Below, piece after piece: positions 40,386 to 51,381 of a stretch of 64,000 nucleotides of DNA. The notes under the pieces are model-generated. The model saw only the letters and a program-made list of their open reading frames with translations. It was not told the DNA's origin and searched no databases. The position numbers and the translations under genes were made by a program. The stretch spans positions 1 through 64,000 of the forward strand of contig JAKCPI010005022.1 in NCBI GenBank assembly GCA_023213315.1. The letters are read 5' to 3'. Source of the DNA: Euborellia annulipes. Its lineage: Eukaryota; Arthropoda; Insecta; Dermaptera; Anisolabididae. Every line of letters begins with the position of its first letter. Position 1 is the stretch's first letter.

Positions 40386-41797
40386 CCTCTTTCGCTGTGG
40401 CTTATCCCTATTTTTTTTTTTTCTAGGGGTCGCTCATTTTTATTTTCCCTCTCCACAATGTCCTATCCTGCGCATCCTCAAACTCCAATCCCTTCTGCCT
40501 GCAGTCCTCAGTCACACAGTCCATCCATCTTCTTTTGGGCCTACCCCTTGGTCTCTTTCCTTCCACATTCAAATTTAACATTCTCTTCCCCACATATTCC
40601 TCTTCTCTTCTCATCACATGACCAAACCATCTCAGCCTACTTTCCTGGATCTTTTTGGATACCTCCACCACCCCTGCCATTCCTCGGATCTTCTCATTTC
40701 TCACTCTATCCCTTCTTGTTTTTCCCAATGCCCATCTCACCATTCTCATTTCCGCCACATCCAACTTTCTTTCCTGTGCTTTCTTTATCGGCCAGGTCTC
40801 ACTGCCATAGATCATTGCGGGTCGCACTACCGTTTTAAAAATTTTCCCCTTAGCCTTAGCATTTACCTTTCTATCACATAGGACTCCAGAAACCCTTCTC
40901 CAATTCATCCAACCAACTTGGATCCTGTGGTCTAGCTCTTTATCAAGTCCCCCCTCAGAAGACACAAAAGAGCCAAGATATTTAAAATCCCTGACTCTTT
41001 GCAGCTTTTCCCCCTGTAAATATACCTCTCCATCCTTGCTTTCTCCACCAAACCACAAGTACTCCGTCTTCTTTCTGCTGATCCTGAGTCCTCCACTCTA
41101 TTGCCTGTCTCCAACACTCCAGCGCTCTCTCCACTCCCTCTCTGCTCTCCTCCACTATGACAATGTCGTCAGCAAACATTCCCGACCAAAAACCCACGCC
41201 ATTCATTCTCTCCGTTAGCACATCCAAAACAATATTAAAAAGGTACGGGCTCAATGCCGATCCCTGGTGTAGGCCTACTGTCACAGGGAAACTATCCGAG
41301 ACTCCAACACTGGATCTGACTCTGGTATGTGCACCATGATACATATCCTTCACCACTCTTACATACTTCTCTGGGACACCTCTCACCGCCATGCATCTCC
41401 ACAACTCTTCCCTTGGAATTGTATCATAGACCTTTTCAAGATCTATGAAGATTAAGTGCAGATCCTTCTTCTTCTTCCCATACCTTTCCAATAATTGTCT
41501 CAGAGCGAATAGTGGGTCCATCGTTCCTCTCCCTGGCATAAAACCAAACTGTTTGTCCGATATAATTGTTCCTTTTCTTATCCTGCTGTCTATAATGCGT
41601 TCCCATATTTTCATTGTATGGGACACCAGCTTTATTCCTCTATAGTTTCTACATTCCTGGATGTCTCCTTTACCTTTATAAATGGGCACCACTACGCTCT
41701 CTCTCCATGCTTCTGGAATCCTTTCCTCGTCGTGCACCTTACATAGCAAATCCCACAATATATCCACTCCTTCTTTCCCTAGCGCCTTCCATGTTCC
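40386..41797 (-). mobile_element. RTE-like LINE, 5'-truncated, exact 12-bp TSD
   Basis: Flanked by AAGTACCGTACT on both sides (40374-40385, 41798-41809). The 3' end (low coordinates) reads AATAGGGATAAGCCACAGCG then AAAGAGG, following an A-run after the stop. A short tail without long poly(A) suits RTE elements. The endonuclease domain and the N-terminal part of the reverse transcriptase are missing. Confidence 0.92.
40423..41797 (-). pseudogene. RTE-like reverse transcriptase, truncated and frameshifted
   Basis: First frame (41797 to about 41095): NYRGIKLVSHTMKIWERII, GFMPGRGTMDP, FIDLEKVYDTIPR (palm motif A region), GLHQGSALSPYLFNIVLD and FADDIVIV, the catalytic box with both Asp. Near 41095 a one-base change shifts the frame; the second frame (to the stop at 40423) continues with FGGESKDGEVYL, FKYLGS, RPAMIYGSETW and GRPKRRWMDCV. 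The motif order matches RTE-clade elements. The frameshift and missing N-terminus make it non-functional. The open frame's first ~20 residues come from the flanking HINE-A. Confidence 0.92.
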
Positions 41798-41935
41798 AAG
41801 TACCGTACTGTCGGGAACTAAATATATGTCGACACAAAAAATCTGGCGTGACAAGCACAAAACACAACTTTCGATTACTGAAGGTAAGAGAAAGTTGTGT
41901 GCTGTGCGCCAGTCACACCAGATTTTATTATTATA

Positions 41936-42935
41936 ATAGCCTATATGCTCATATATTATTTTATCAGCTGATTAGTGAATTACTCAACTGATATCAAATG
42001 AAGTAATTTAAATAATTTGTTTAACTTAACCAAAAGCCAAAGAGGCTTTAAAAGAAGAAAGACTCGTGCGGTTTTTTCGTTATCATACTCGGTTTCAAGT
42101 GATGTGATTGGATGTTTAAATAAAACCGCAAAAGCAGTCATCGCTTAAAGAGAATTTTTTTCCTTTATACGGAAGTTGTCATTCATTCATTCGTTCATTC
42201 ATTCACTCATTCACATTAAATAAAAAACCTATATATGTGAATTAAACTGTTTAGTTACGCAAAACGTAGATAGATCCTTGTTTTTTTTTCTTCTTCTTCC
42301 TATGATAAAAAAGACGTCAATCACGTAGCTTAATTTTTTTCAAAAGTAAATATTGTTTTTTTGATAGGCGATATCAAATTTCCCAAACATATTATCCTTA
42401 AGTGTGGACTTTATCTCATTCATTTCCCACAAAATCCCCTGAATTTTCTAAGAATAATAAAAATATTTTTGCATACTTGCATTACTTAAATAAAAAATTA
42501 CTATAATAATCATTCAGGGATCTTAGGTTTGGTTCTCATTAATAGGATGATTAATGAAAATTGAATTGGATTAGAGCTCTGGAAAGGAAGAAACATTTTA
42601 GGGGAAGAGAATTATCAACTCATTCATGGGCGCCAGGAGAAACATCATTTTTTTGATGACCTGGGGTCACGTGGAACCAACCAGAGAGAACATTTGTTTG
42701 TTTTTCTCTATTATATCAACTCTTATTCCAAGACAAGTCAAGACAAACACGGCCTCCCTTGCCCCTTACTCCCTCATTCACCCCCCGTGGGCAGGCACCT
42801 AGGACTTCATAAAATTATGACTTACAATTGTTAGTCAAAAAAAGAACATTTTTTTTTTTTCGGCAAATCTTTTAATAAAATAAAAACTTTTATTGTCAGG
42901 GTGGATAAACGTGAAGTTAGTTGGAGAAATAGAAC
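41936..42935. other. No gene seen
   Basis: AT-rich with an ATTCATTC/GTTC tetranucleotide run at 42181-42215. No recognised element. Confidence 0.5.
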
Positions 42936-43181
42936 CAGCGAGTGAGTCGAACACCTTTATACTTTATTCGAGGCAAACGTTTCGGTATCCATAACATCCC
43001 CATGGGCGTAACTAGAGAATTTGGCTGGGGGGGGCATGGGACCAACTATCCTCCTGTGGGCCTTGAGGCCTTATGCAGCCCGTGGAAAATTCCCAACAGC
43101 TGTTTTTGCCTGGATAGCACAAATTTATAAAGTCAAAATATAGATGTTACCTATCTTACAAGTCACTTACCTGAGCTGTTT

Positions 43182-43434
43182 TTTTTTTTTAAACACTCAC
43201 ACTTTTTTCTCATTCACACTCACATTCACACAGTCTTTTCGGCAACTTAGGCCATTTAAGACTTTAGCGATAACCGTTAATTGTTTATATATCTATTGGG
43301 GATCCAGGCATTTCTATTTAAGTCATTTGGTATCCAAATGTCTTAAATAAAATCATCGAACTGCCTGGGGTCCGAACCCGCGACGTTCGGTATAGAAGGT
43401 AGGCACGCTACCAACTACTCCAAGCCCCGTGGGC
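43182..43434 (-). mobile_element. SINE-1, inverted, full length, exact 12-bp TSD
   Basis: T-run, complement of tail and body, and head complement with GGGGTCCGAACCCGCGACG and CCAAGCCCCGTGGGC. Flanked by CCTGAGCTGTTT on both sides (43170-43181, 43435-43446), showing L1/RTE-type reverse-transcribed insertion. Confidence 0.92.
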
Positions 43435-43446
43435 CCTGAGCTGTTT

Positions 43447-44690
43447 CGTTTATCAACAACAAATATTAAAGTTAATATTGTAGTGAAAACTAACATTTTC
43501 AAACTTCTCACTAATTTTTTTGTAATTTGATATTTTTTGAATAAATTAAAATAATAATACAAACACGTTTTTACTTTGTCTACATGAGGGTAGCTAGCGA
43601 GTTTGATTGGGAGCCTCTCCCATGGGACCAGCCATCCGGGGGGCCTGGAAATCCCCATATTGTCTCAATTTTTCTTGGGGCGAGAAGCATTCTGGGAAGC
43701 CTCCCCCCCCTGGGACCCCCTACCCTCAATTTCTAAATTTTTTTGGATAAGAGCAGTTTTGCATCTGAGCTCCACATTTTATAAATACAGTAGGCCAATG
43801 TAGGCCCAGATCGGTACTTTTAAAAAGAGTTATAAGTTTTTATAAAAAGGATTGAAGAAGGTCCTCCGCTCCCAAGAACCTCAAAACACATTATAGGATT
43901 GCACCATTTCAATTTTGATTTCTTTTTATCCTGCCTGAACTATCGTCAGGCGACAGTTTTTTTTTTTTTTTTTTTTTTTTTTGTTTATTGAACCCCAACT
44001 CATTTCGGAAATTGTTAGTCTAAAATAATAAAATTTCCTCTCTCTCTTTAATCTAATTGCTAAAGAATTTTTAACGCTTCAGTTTCATTTTTCTAACAAT
44101 ATCTATTTATTTAAAGAGTTAAGTAAATTTACTAATTATTTTAATCTATACAAAAACGAACGAGCCTTGGGCATTTTTTTTCTAAAGAACTTTTTTCCGA
44201 CATATTCACTAAATACTAAAACAAATATAAAGATAGAAAAGTGACTAAAAATATTGAAAAAAAAAAAAAAAAAAATTTAAATAACTCTAAACATTTGGAC
44301 TTAAATAAAGACATTAAAAGAAAGGATCTTGTATAGGTGTAGATCAAACAAGCAGCCGCCCTTTTTATTTTTTTGTACGTGCACCCCATCTATTTGACAG
44401 CAGAGTGGAATATTTATGGCAAGGGACAATTTTAGGAGATAATTATGCGAAGGGCCCCTCTAGGTGGGATCGATGCCTGCCTGCTGCTTTCTTTTAGATT
44501 TTAGGACACGCACACACACGCCGAAATTTTCATTTCTATTATCAAAAAAAAAAAAAAAAAAAAAAAAGACGGATGTAAAAACCAAAGAGAAAAAATAAAC
44601 AACAAACCATTGTCCTTGGAGACACTCTGCCCTAAAATAGATACTAACTTCTTATTGAAAAAAAAAAAAATCAAAGGGAAGGAATCTTTT
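43447..44690. other. No gene; homopolymer runs
   Basis: Holds a ~25-base T-run (43957-43981), A-runs at 44258-44275 and 44544-44566, and G/C-rich hAT-like words (43600-43740) without identifiable ends. Confidence 0.5.
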
Positions 44691-44692
44691 GG

Positions 44693-44884
44693 TCAAAAAT
44701 TATTATCCATATAACGGACTTTCATCTGTTCAATTAGGTACCGACAATTTATTTTTGCAACTGTATTTTGACACCTTAAGGACAATAAATCATAGTCCTT
44801 GTGAAAAAAGCTTTTCATTTCCTGATAACGTGCAAACTTGTAAATAGGCCGCCGGTTTTCTTCTTCTTTATTGTCATATTTCAT
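44693..44884 (-). other. Unrecognised open frame of 63 codons
   Basis: Reads RPIYKFARYQEMKSFF then SLRCQNTVAKINCRYLI and stops. Residue composition is mixed and not a simple translation of AT-rich repeats, and the ATG lies in a plausible context (AGACATGAAA). No family recognised; splice borders are not evident. Could be a short gene, a transposon scrap or chance. Confidence 0.25.
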
Positions 44885-45186
44885 GTCTTAAAATTATTTT
44901 TAATAAATTTGTTATGAAAATATTCTAATAGGGTCTTCAAAATCATTTAACTGTGATTTCGAGTTTCGAGTTTGTAGGCTCTTTCTCCGGGGCATCGATT
45001 TCGCTTTAGTTTCTTACAGGGTGGTATTTTTCATAGGAATTTTAAATTTTGGAGAACGATTATATATAAAAGATTACAGGGCGTAATACCTATATTAATA
45101 AATGATCAAGGCAGCCGAGAGCCATCTCGGGCTTAAGATCTTCTCTCTCCAAAAAAAGTTGAAATTTTAAATCCTAATAGGCCTGG

Positions 45187-45560
45187 GGGCGGTATAACTC
45201 GCCGAAAATTTTCTCGCCGAAAGCAAAAACTCGCCGAAAAAAACTCGCCGAAAAAAAACTCGCCGAAAATTTTATCGCCGGAAACAAACTCGCCGAAAGG
45301 AAAAACTCGCCGAAAGGAAAATCTCGCCGAAAACAAACTCGCCGAAAACAACTCGCCGAAAAAAAAGTCGCCGAAATTTTTCTCGCCGAAAGCAAAAACT
45401 CGCCGAAAATTTTCTCGCCGAAAAAAACTCGCCGAAAATTTTATCGCCGGAAACAAACTCGCCGAAAGGAAAAACTCGCCGAAAGGAAAATCTCGCCGAA
45501 AACAAACTCGCCGAAAACAACTCGCCGAAAATATCTCGCCGAAAAAAAAAACTCGCCGAA
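45187..45560. repeat. CTCGCCGAAAA minisatellite with a 169-bp higher-order period
   Basis: About 25 irregular copies of CTCGCCGAAAN(0-8). Variant units repeat in the same order after 169 bases: CTCGCCGAAAGCAAAAAC at 45213 and 45382, and ATCGCCGGAAACAAAC at 45274 and 45443. The minus strand is open throughout (45133-45636) as FRRVF/FGE repeats, which follows from the unit and is not evidence of a protein. Confidence 0.88.
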
Positions 45561-46735
45561 ATTTAAATTTAAAAGATGAAATAAAAGTAGATATATTGCG
45601 TCCCCTTTGCTCACCTTCGGCGAGCAAATGCATCAAATTTATTCTTGCTCACTGTTTGGAAATTTTGCAATTGCTCTCTGAAGGTGACAAATTGCAAAAT
45701 TTTAGAGCTTTAAATTTCTTTCTCTGATTTCAAGTTACTCTCTAACTCAAATTCCTTTTACTCTGGCCAATCAGCCCCTGACAGGCACATACAGTGTACA
45801 CCCGTACATACTACTCACAGCAAGTCCGTGGCTAGCGCTTTATATATAGTATCCATGTGTGCGAATAGCATATTTACCGGTATTTATAAATGTATTCCTA
45901 TGACGAAATTAGGCCTAGAAGCGAACAGGCCTACGATCTCTCATTACTACGAAGAAGGAAGTATATTGAATGCGAAACGTCGACACATAGCGGGAGTTAT
46001 CTCATGAGTATTGACCCCAGAATCATATTTTGTAAATATTTGACCATATTTAATTAAATGACTATACTTGTCCACTTTTTGGCCGAATTTTTTGCATGCC
46101 GTTTGATCTTTAATTTTATGAATAAAAACAAAAATAATTTGAGTCACATTAAGTATTAGAGTTGGCCATTTGGGTTGCCTATCTTTTAGGTTCTTGGTTT
46201 AAAAAGGCATCCGCTGAGAAAAGCACTTGATCATAATGGGAAAGAGATATGGTTCATTCAATGATTGATTTCCAATGCGGTAAAATTCTGAATTTTCAGG
46301 AATCTTTTGATCATACCCAAATGGGGATTTGGAGACCCGAGAATTTAATATTATTTGTCAACATCTCTACATCATCTCTGACCTCTCGACCACGAGAGGG
46401 GGGAGCTATGTGTGCTATTATTAGGTCTATAAATAAATTTTTTTTTATTGGCATTTAGTTTTTATGCCTTTTTAGGGAAACCTTTGGCTGGAGACCCTTT
46501 CTAGGCCCTGCGTCCTCGATTGACCTGTCTCTCTGCCTTTCCGTCCCCTTCGCTCTCTATAAAAATATTTTTTATAAACTTTCCTTACACTTTTTACCTT
46601 CCATATTGGTATATGCTTAGTTCTCAGTTTAAAATATGATTTATGTTGACATGTTTTCATAACTTCTTATTGCCACAATAATGAGTTTCATTATAAATTA
46701 ATAAATCATACATTGGACTACACATATTTCTTTTC
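45561..46735. other. No gene supported
   Basis: Mixed composition. At about 45935-45975 lies GAAGAAGGAAGTATATTG then GCGAAACGTCGAC, which resembles the 3' half of the hammerhead-like motif seen elsewhere. Confidence 0.45.
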
Positions 46736-46739
46736 ATAA

Positions 46740-47413
46740 TAAAAAATCTGGTGTGACTGGCGCACAGCACACAACTTTCTCTTACCTTCGGTAATCGAAA
46801 GTTGTGTACTGTGCGCCAGTCACACCAGATTTTTTGTGTCGACATGTATTTAGTTCCCGGCAGTAGGGAATATTTGAATTCAGATGTAAAATTTATAAGT
46901 ATGGGAAAATATTTATATTTTGTAACCATGACAACCATTTCTCCTATCTTTCCTATGAAGCACAAGAGTAAAGTGTGCTTCAAACAATTTTGAGGGCAAA
47001 ACGAGAATATACATTTGAAAGAGCATCTAAAAAATAATTGATTTTTGAATTTTAATCAAAATCGTTAGAGCGAATTTTGAGAAAATCGAAAAAAACTGAA
47101 AAAGTACATCAGTAAAGTACTAGTACTCTTTGGCCGATTTTGATTAAAAGCTTATTTTTCCGGTCCCGGGGGCTGCCTAACTTAAATATAAAATTTCAAC
47201 TTCCTAGCTCAATTCCTTCATGCTTAAAATTGAACACACACACACACAGACACACAGACAGACAGACCATGTCGCGAAAATCACTTTTTTGGATTCAGGG
47301 GACCTCAAAACGTGAAGATCCATCAAAATCTCGACATCGAATTTTTGACATGAATCCAATACTTTCTCTCTATATATATATTACATATATACATAGGTAA
47401 GAGAAAGTAAAAA
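46740..47413 (+). repeat. HINE-A repeat, complete copy with intact hairpin
   Basis: Hairpin arms at 46744-46832 pair almost perfectly (AATCTGGTGTGACTGGCGC with GCGCCAGTCACACCAGATT) around a cTTCGg loop at about 46787. The rest follows the family order to GGTAAGAGAAAGTAAAA. Confidence 0.94.
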
Positions 47414-47539
47414 CTATTTACTTTTTTATTTAAATCTCAAGACCTGCAAAATGCTTATTGCTGAATTTTATAAACAACCATTAGATATTTTATTTTCTAT
47501 ACGAATTACGCAAAACTAAGTCTATTGAGATTGCTTTTT

Positions 47540-47860
47540 TATGCTTTTTTACTTTCTCGTGTAGTAGAATATAAAGAGAAAGTATTGTAATTGTCAAAAA
47601 ATTCGACTTCGAGATTTTGATGTTTCTCCACGTTTTAGACCTCCCTGAGTCAAAAAAAAAAAAAAAACATTTTGGGCTTTATGTCTGTGTGTGTGTCTAT
47701 GTGAAGTATTTACTCCAAAAGTTGATAGATATCTACAATTTCAGTGCAAGGAGTATATACCAAATTTCTTCGATCTGGCTGCTCTGGTTTTTAAGCATTC
47801 GTGTTCACACACACACATAAACCCACACCCACAGACATAATGCCCAAAAGAATATACGAG
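47540..47860 (-). repeat. HINE-like repeat family 2
   Basis: Begins ACTTTCTCGTG and AGAGAAAGTATTGTAATTG, then TTCGACTTCGAGATTTTGAT, CACGTTTTAGACCTCCC, a TGTGTG microsatellite and GAAGTATTTACTCCAAAAG. The opening mimics the HINE-A right end, but the body is different. Confidence 0.65.
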
Positions 47861-48632
47861 AAAGTTTTGGGGAAGTCATTCCCGATTGATTTCCTTTCCT
47901 GCTTATTTGAACTTATTTGGAGTATAGGCCTATTTGTATAATTTTTAAAAATAATTCAAAACTTTATTAGGCAAAAACGGTCATGCAAAGCAAATCCTCC
48001 GGCAACTGCGTTAATTCCGCCTTTGACGGGCTTTGCCCGCCTAGACCCCCCTACTCTGGCTCGGACCCGCCTTTTAAACATTTCTTTTTAAAATTCCTAC
48101 ACTCAATGAAGATATTCAGGAGAACAGACAAACGAATTAGGGGGGGGGGTCTGAACAAAACGTTACTAATTGTGACATGGGGGACCCGGGAGTTCCTCTA
48201 AGTGTGACCTAACAATTCAAAGTAGAATTTATAAAATTTTTTGAAAAAAAAGGTCAAATGATTTATTTGAGTCACGAGGGAAAATTTAGTTTTAAATAAA
48301 AAAGGTAAAATGATATGAATTTTGTATAAGAAATTTTATTCGGGGTATTTCTGTGTTGGGACATAATATTTGTAGGGGGGTATGTTTGTATGCGACTGTG
48401 ACATGGGGGGGGGGCGTTACGTAATATGTGAACGATCCCTTATAGGCACAGATATTTTTATGGAAGTCAATTAAGGGGTTTGGCCCTCCTAGACGATGGG
48501 GGGGGATGTCTCCCGACTTTGGCTTGGGCCCGCTTGCGGCGGACCCTCGCCTTTCCTATATTGGTCTTTTTTAATATTTCGGAAAAAAATAGTAAAGTAA
48601 TTAACATCATAATTTAGTAGTAAGGTATGAGT

Positions 48633-48849
48633 CATGAGCGGATCCAGAGAAGTGTTTCGGAGGGGGGGGACGAATCTGGTGTGACTGGCCGCACAGAACA
48701 AGACTTTTTCTTACACTTTAACAAAATATATATACAAATAAAATTTTAAAATATTAATTTTTAAAATAAAATTTAATTTCCAAGAAAAATATTTTTCTCA
48801 AAACTCGGGGGGGGGGGGTAATTACCCCTTTATCCCGTATCTGCCAATG
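48633..48849 (+). mobile_element. hAT-like family i, exact 8-bp TSD
   Basis: CATGAGCGGATCCAG at the left and CGTATCTGCCAATG at the right, flanked by GTATGAGT on both sides (48625-48632, 48850-48857). The interior includes AATCTGGTGTGACTGGC (half of a HINE-A hairpin) and GGGTAATTACCCC. Confidence 0.85.
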
Positions 48850-48989
48850 GTATGAGTAGAGCTTTTTTGGTAAAGTTTCTTATGAGATGCTTTTTTTTTA
48901 ATTTTATGCTTATTGAACAACTTTTTATTCAAGATTTTTATGCTTTTTAAGCATTTTTCCCATATTTTTGTCCGGTCTTTAATCATCAC

Positions 48990-49690
48990 ATATTTTACTC
49001 CAAATATTCATTTTTAGCCCCTTTGCAATCTATTTTCAGATCATGTAGACAACCCAGTGATTTTTCAACACTCATAATCTTCGATATTTCTTCTACCTTG
49101 TTTACTATTCAATGTTAATTAAATTGTTTTTTTTTTTTTTTTCTTTTAATTTTAATGGGCCGGATGTTTTTCCTCATAAACGAGGCCATTAAAAAAAAGC
49201 GACATTTAATTTTTGTCACTTTTTATTACTATTAAAAAAAGGATTAGATTTCCAATTTGTGAAACATAAAAACTTTAACTTCAAAGTAGCTATATGTCAA
49301 ACTACTCCCAATTGGTCAGGCATTCAGCTATTTTAAATTGGTTTTACCACATAAAAATATTATAAAAGTGAGATTACCATTCGAGTCCCAAACTAGACAA
49401 CCTTATTTAAAAGAGATAATTAATTAGGCTTATAGCTGAAAGAAGGTTTCGACTAAAAGTCAACTATGAAGATGATCCCTTAGAAGACCGAAACTTTCAG
49501 ACATGATTTTCAAATGAAAACAAATATTAGCTGTTAAAAAAATTTTCTTTTAAAAGAAACCCTGCTTCTAAGGGTCTGGTTAATTGAAAATTCGGATAAT
49601 CAAGATTAAAATATTTAGAGTATTGACATTTTTTTATCTCATCTCGTAACTTCAATCTCTCGTTGTTTTATGTTGCTTTTAAATATCAAA
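48990..49690. other. No gene; possible decayed ribozyme-like motif at 49463-49500
   Basis: AT-rich. At 49463 ATGAAGATGATCCC then GAAGACCGAAACTTTCAG resembles the hammerhead-like core in altered form, with CTGAAAG at 49436 able to pair with CTTTCAG. Confidence 0.35.
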
Positions 49691-49694
49691 TGAA

Positions 49695-50590
49695 TTTATT
49701 TTACTTTACTGATGTATTTTTTCAGTTTTTTTGATTTTCTTAAAATTCGTTCTAACGAATTCAAAAAATCTGGGGTGACTGGGGCACAGCACACAACTTT
49801 CTCTTACCTTCGGTAATCGAAAGTTGTGTTCTGTGCTTGTCACACCAGATTTTTTGTGTCGACATATATTTAGTTCCCGACAGTAAGGAACATATGAATT
49901 CAGATGTAAAATTTATAAGTATGTGAAAATATTTATATTTTGTTACCATAGCAACCATTTCTCCTATCTTTTCTATGGAGTACAAGAGTAAAGTGTTCTT
50001 CAGAAGATTTCAATCAGAAAATGAGAATATACATTTTAAAGAACATCTAAAAAATAATTGATTTTTGAATTAAAAAAAAAATCGTTGGAGCAAATTTTGA
50101 GAAAATCGAAAAAAACTAAAAAAGTGCATCAGTAAAGTACCAGTACTCTTTGGTCGATTTTGATTAAAAGCTTATTTTTCCGGTCCCGGGGGGTGTTTAA
50201 CTTATATATAAAATTTCAACCTCCTAGCTCTTTTCGTTCTTGAGATATTTTGTTCACAGACACACACACCCATAGACAGACCATGTCGCGAAAACCACTT
50301 TTTTGGATTCAGGGGACCTCAAAACGTGAAGATCCATCAAAATCTCGACATCGAATTTTTGACATGAATCCAATACTTTCTCTCTATATATATATTACAT
50401 ATATACATAGGTAAGAGAAAGTAAAATCAATTATTTTTTAGATGCTCTTTAAAATGTATATTCTCATTTTTCTCTCAAAATTGTTTGAAACATACTTTAC
50501 TCTTGTACTTCATAGGAAGATAGGTGAAATGGTTGCCATGGTAACAAAATATAACTATTTTTCCATGTTTATAAATTTTACAGCTTGAAT
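49695..50590 (-). repeat. HINE-A repeat, inverted outer copy, split by a second HINE-A
   Basis: TACTGATGTATTTTTTCAG (49705) to CTAACGAATTCAAAA (49766) is broken by the nested copy. It resumes at about 50428 with TCAATTATTTTTTAGATGC and runs to GTTTATAAATTTTAC. Removing the nested copy restores the expected ATTCAAAAATCAATTA. Confidence 0.9.
49767..50427 (+). repeat. HINE-A repeat, complete copy nested in another HINE-A
   Basis: Complete from the terminal hairpin (TCTGGGGTGACTGG... at 49769) to GAGAAAGTAAAA at 50427. Because the target is another copy of known sequence, the ends are fixed to within a run of A: the element is TCTGG...GAAAGT, with no target duplication longer than the A-run itself. 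Confidence 0.92.
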
Positions 50591-50600
50591 TCTAACATGA

Positions 50601-50713
50601 CCTCGGGCTTGGTGTAGTTGGTAGCGCGCCTGCCTTGCAAACCAAGGGTCGAGGGTTCGGATCGCAGGCAGTCCGATGATTTTATTTAAGCCATTTGGAT
50701 ACCAAATGGCTTG
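50601..50713 (+). mobile_element. SINE-1 head
   Basis: GGGCTTGGTGTAGTTGGTAG (A box) and GAGGGTTCGGATCGCAGGC (B box), then the AAGCCATTTGGATACC segment; the rest is missing. The anticodon-loop position reads CTTGCAA, so the ancestor may have been a tRNA-Ala(TGC). Confidence 0.82.
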
Positions 50714-50719
50714 TTTTTA

Positions 50720-51380
50720 TTTTTTGTCCATTTAAAGAAAGAAAAAAAAAAATATAAATTCTTTTCTAAGATGAAAACTTCTATACAATTGCACTTGTTT
50801 TTTATTTGCACCTCAGGATTTTAATTCCCTGATGTCTCTTTGGTCTATAACACCAAATATGGATAAATAGATAAATTGTAGTAAAAATCGGATTTTTTTC
50901 CCAGCATCAATTATCAACAATAATTTAATGAGCAGGAGCAATCACGCGGACGCAAACAACAACAACAACTTTGCTTAGGTTTTCTGGTCATTCCAATGAC
51001 GACGATAAAGTCTCAATTAAATAAACGTCAAGTCTCTTAATTAGACAGCTGACTTAGAGAAGACAATGCGGTGCCCCCCTCTCTGCTGCCCACTGCCTCC
51101 ACTTCTGCAGCTACACTTTTATTGACAATCTAAATAGCTATAATTACCTATAATAAAACTAACATTTTTATGGGAAAAAAATCTTTAAGGTAATATACGA
51201 ATACCTTGCTTGCTTTGTTTTGAAACCAGGACTTGTGTGTGTGTGTGACGTCACTTTTCTGGTCATTCCAATGACGACAAAATCAAAATGTCTTATTTTT
51301 AAAATAATTCATTGGGTTTGGGCCGTCCGATGAAAATTTATTTAAATCTTTTGGCTACCGAGGCTCAAATAATCAGTCAT
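50720..51380. other. No gene seen
   Basis: AT-rich and non-repetitive, with short words AACAACAACAAC (50957) and GTGTGTGTGTG (51236). ATTCCAATGACGACGA occurs twice (50992, 51266). Confidence 0.45.
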
Positions 51381-51381
51381 T

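Larger units (their letters stand above)
39985..41935 (-). repeat. HINE-A repeat, inverted, split by an RTE LINE
   Basis: The body runs from about 39985 to 40385 (TACTGATGTACTTTTTCAG, CCAAGTTAACAAAATATAAA) and resumes at 41798 with AAGTACCGTACTGTCGGGAA and the terminal hairpin (41840-41928). The break is exactly the LINE insertion. Confidence 0.9.
47425..48985. mobile_element. hAT-like family h, copy broken by later insertions
   Basis: The left part (47440-47537, GCAAAATGCTTATTGCT and TCTATACGAATTA) and right part (48850-48985, CTTATGAGATGC to TTGTCCGGTCTTTA) match 23775-24364. Between them are HINE-like family 2 (47540-47850), Helitron-terminus scraps (about 47975-48080, 48477-48560) and the family i element at 48633. 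Confidence 0.65.

Noticed and set aside
40458..41339. Plus-strand proline/serine-rich ORFs
   Set aside because: Complement of the RTE reverse transcriptase coding strand, which carries clear motifs on the minus strand.
45187..45560. CRISPR-like array of short repeats
   Set aside because: The units are contiguous with 0-8 variable bases and no unique spacers, in a eukaryotic repeat landscape. It is a minisatellite with a higher-order period.
45133..45636. 167-codon protein rich in FRRVF/FGE on the minus strand
   Set aside because: It is the translation of the CTCGCCGAAAA minisatellite; the openness follows from unit composition.
45935..45975. Full hammerhead motif
   Set aside because: GCGAAACGTCGAC is present, but the CUGANGA box is not; only listed as a partial resemblance.
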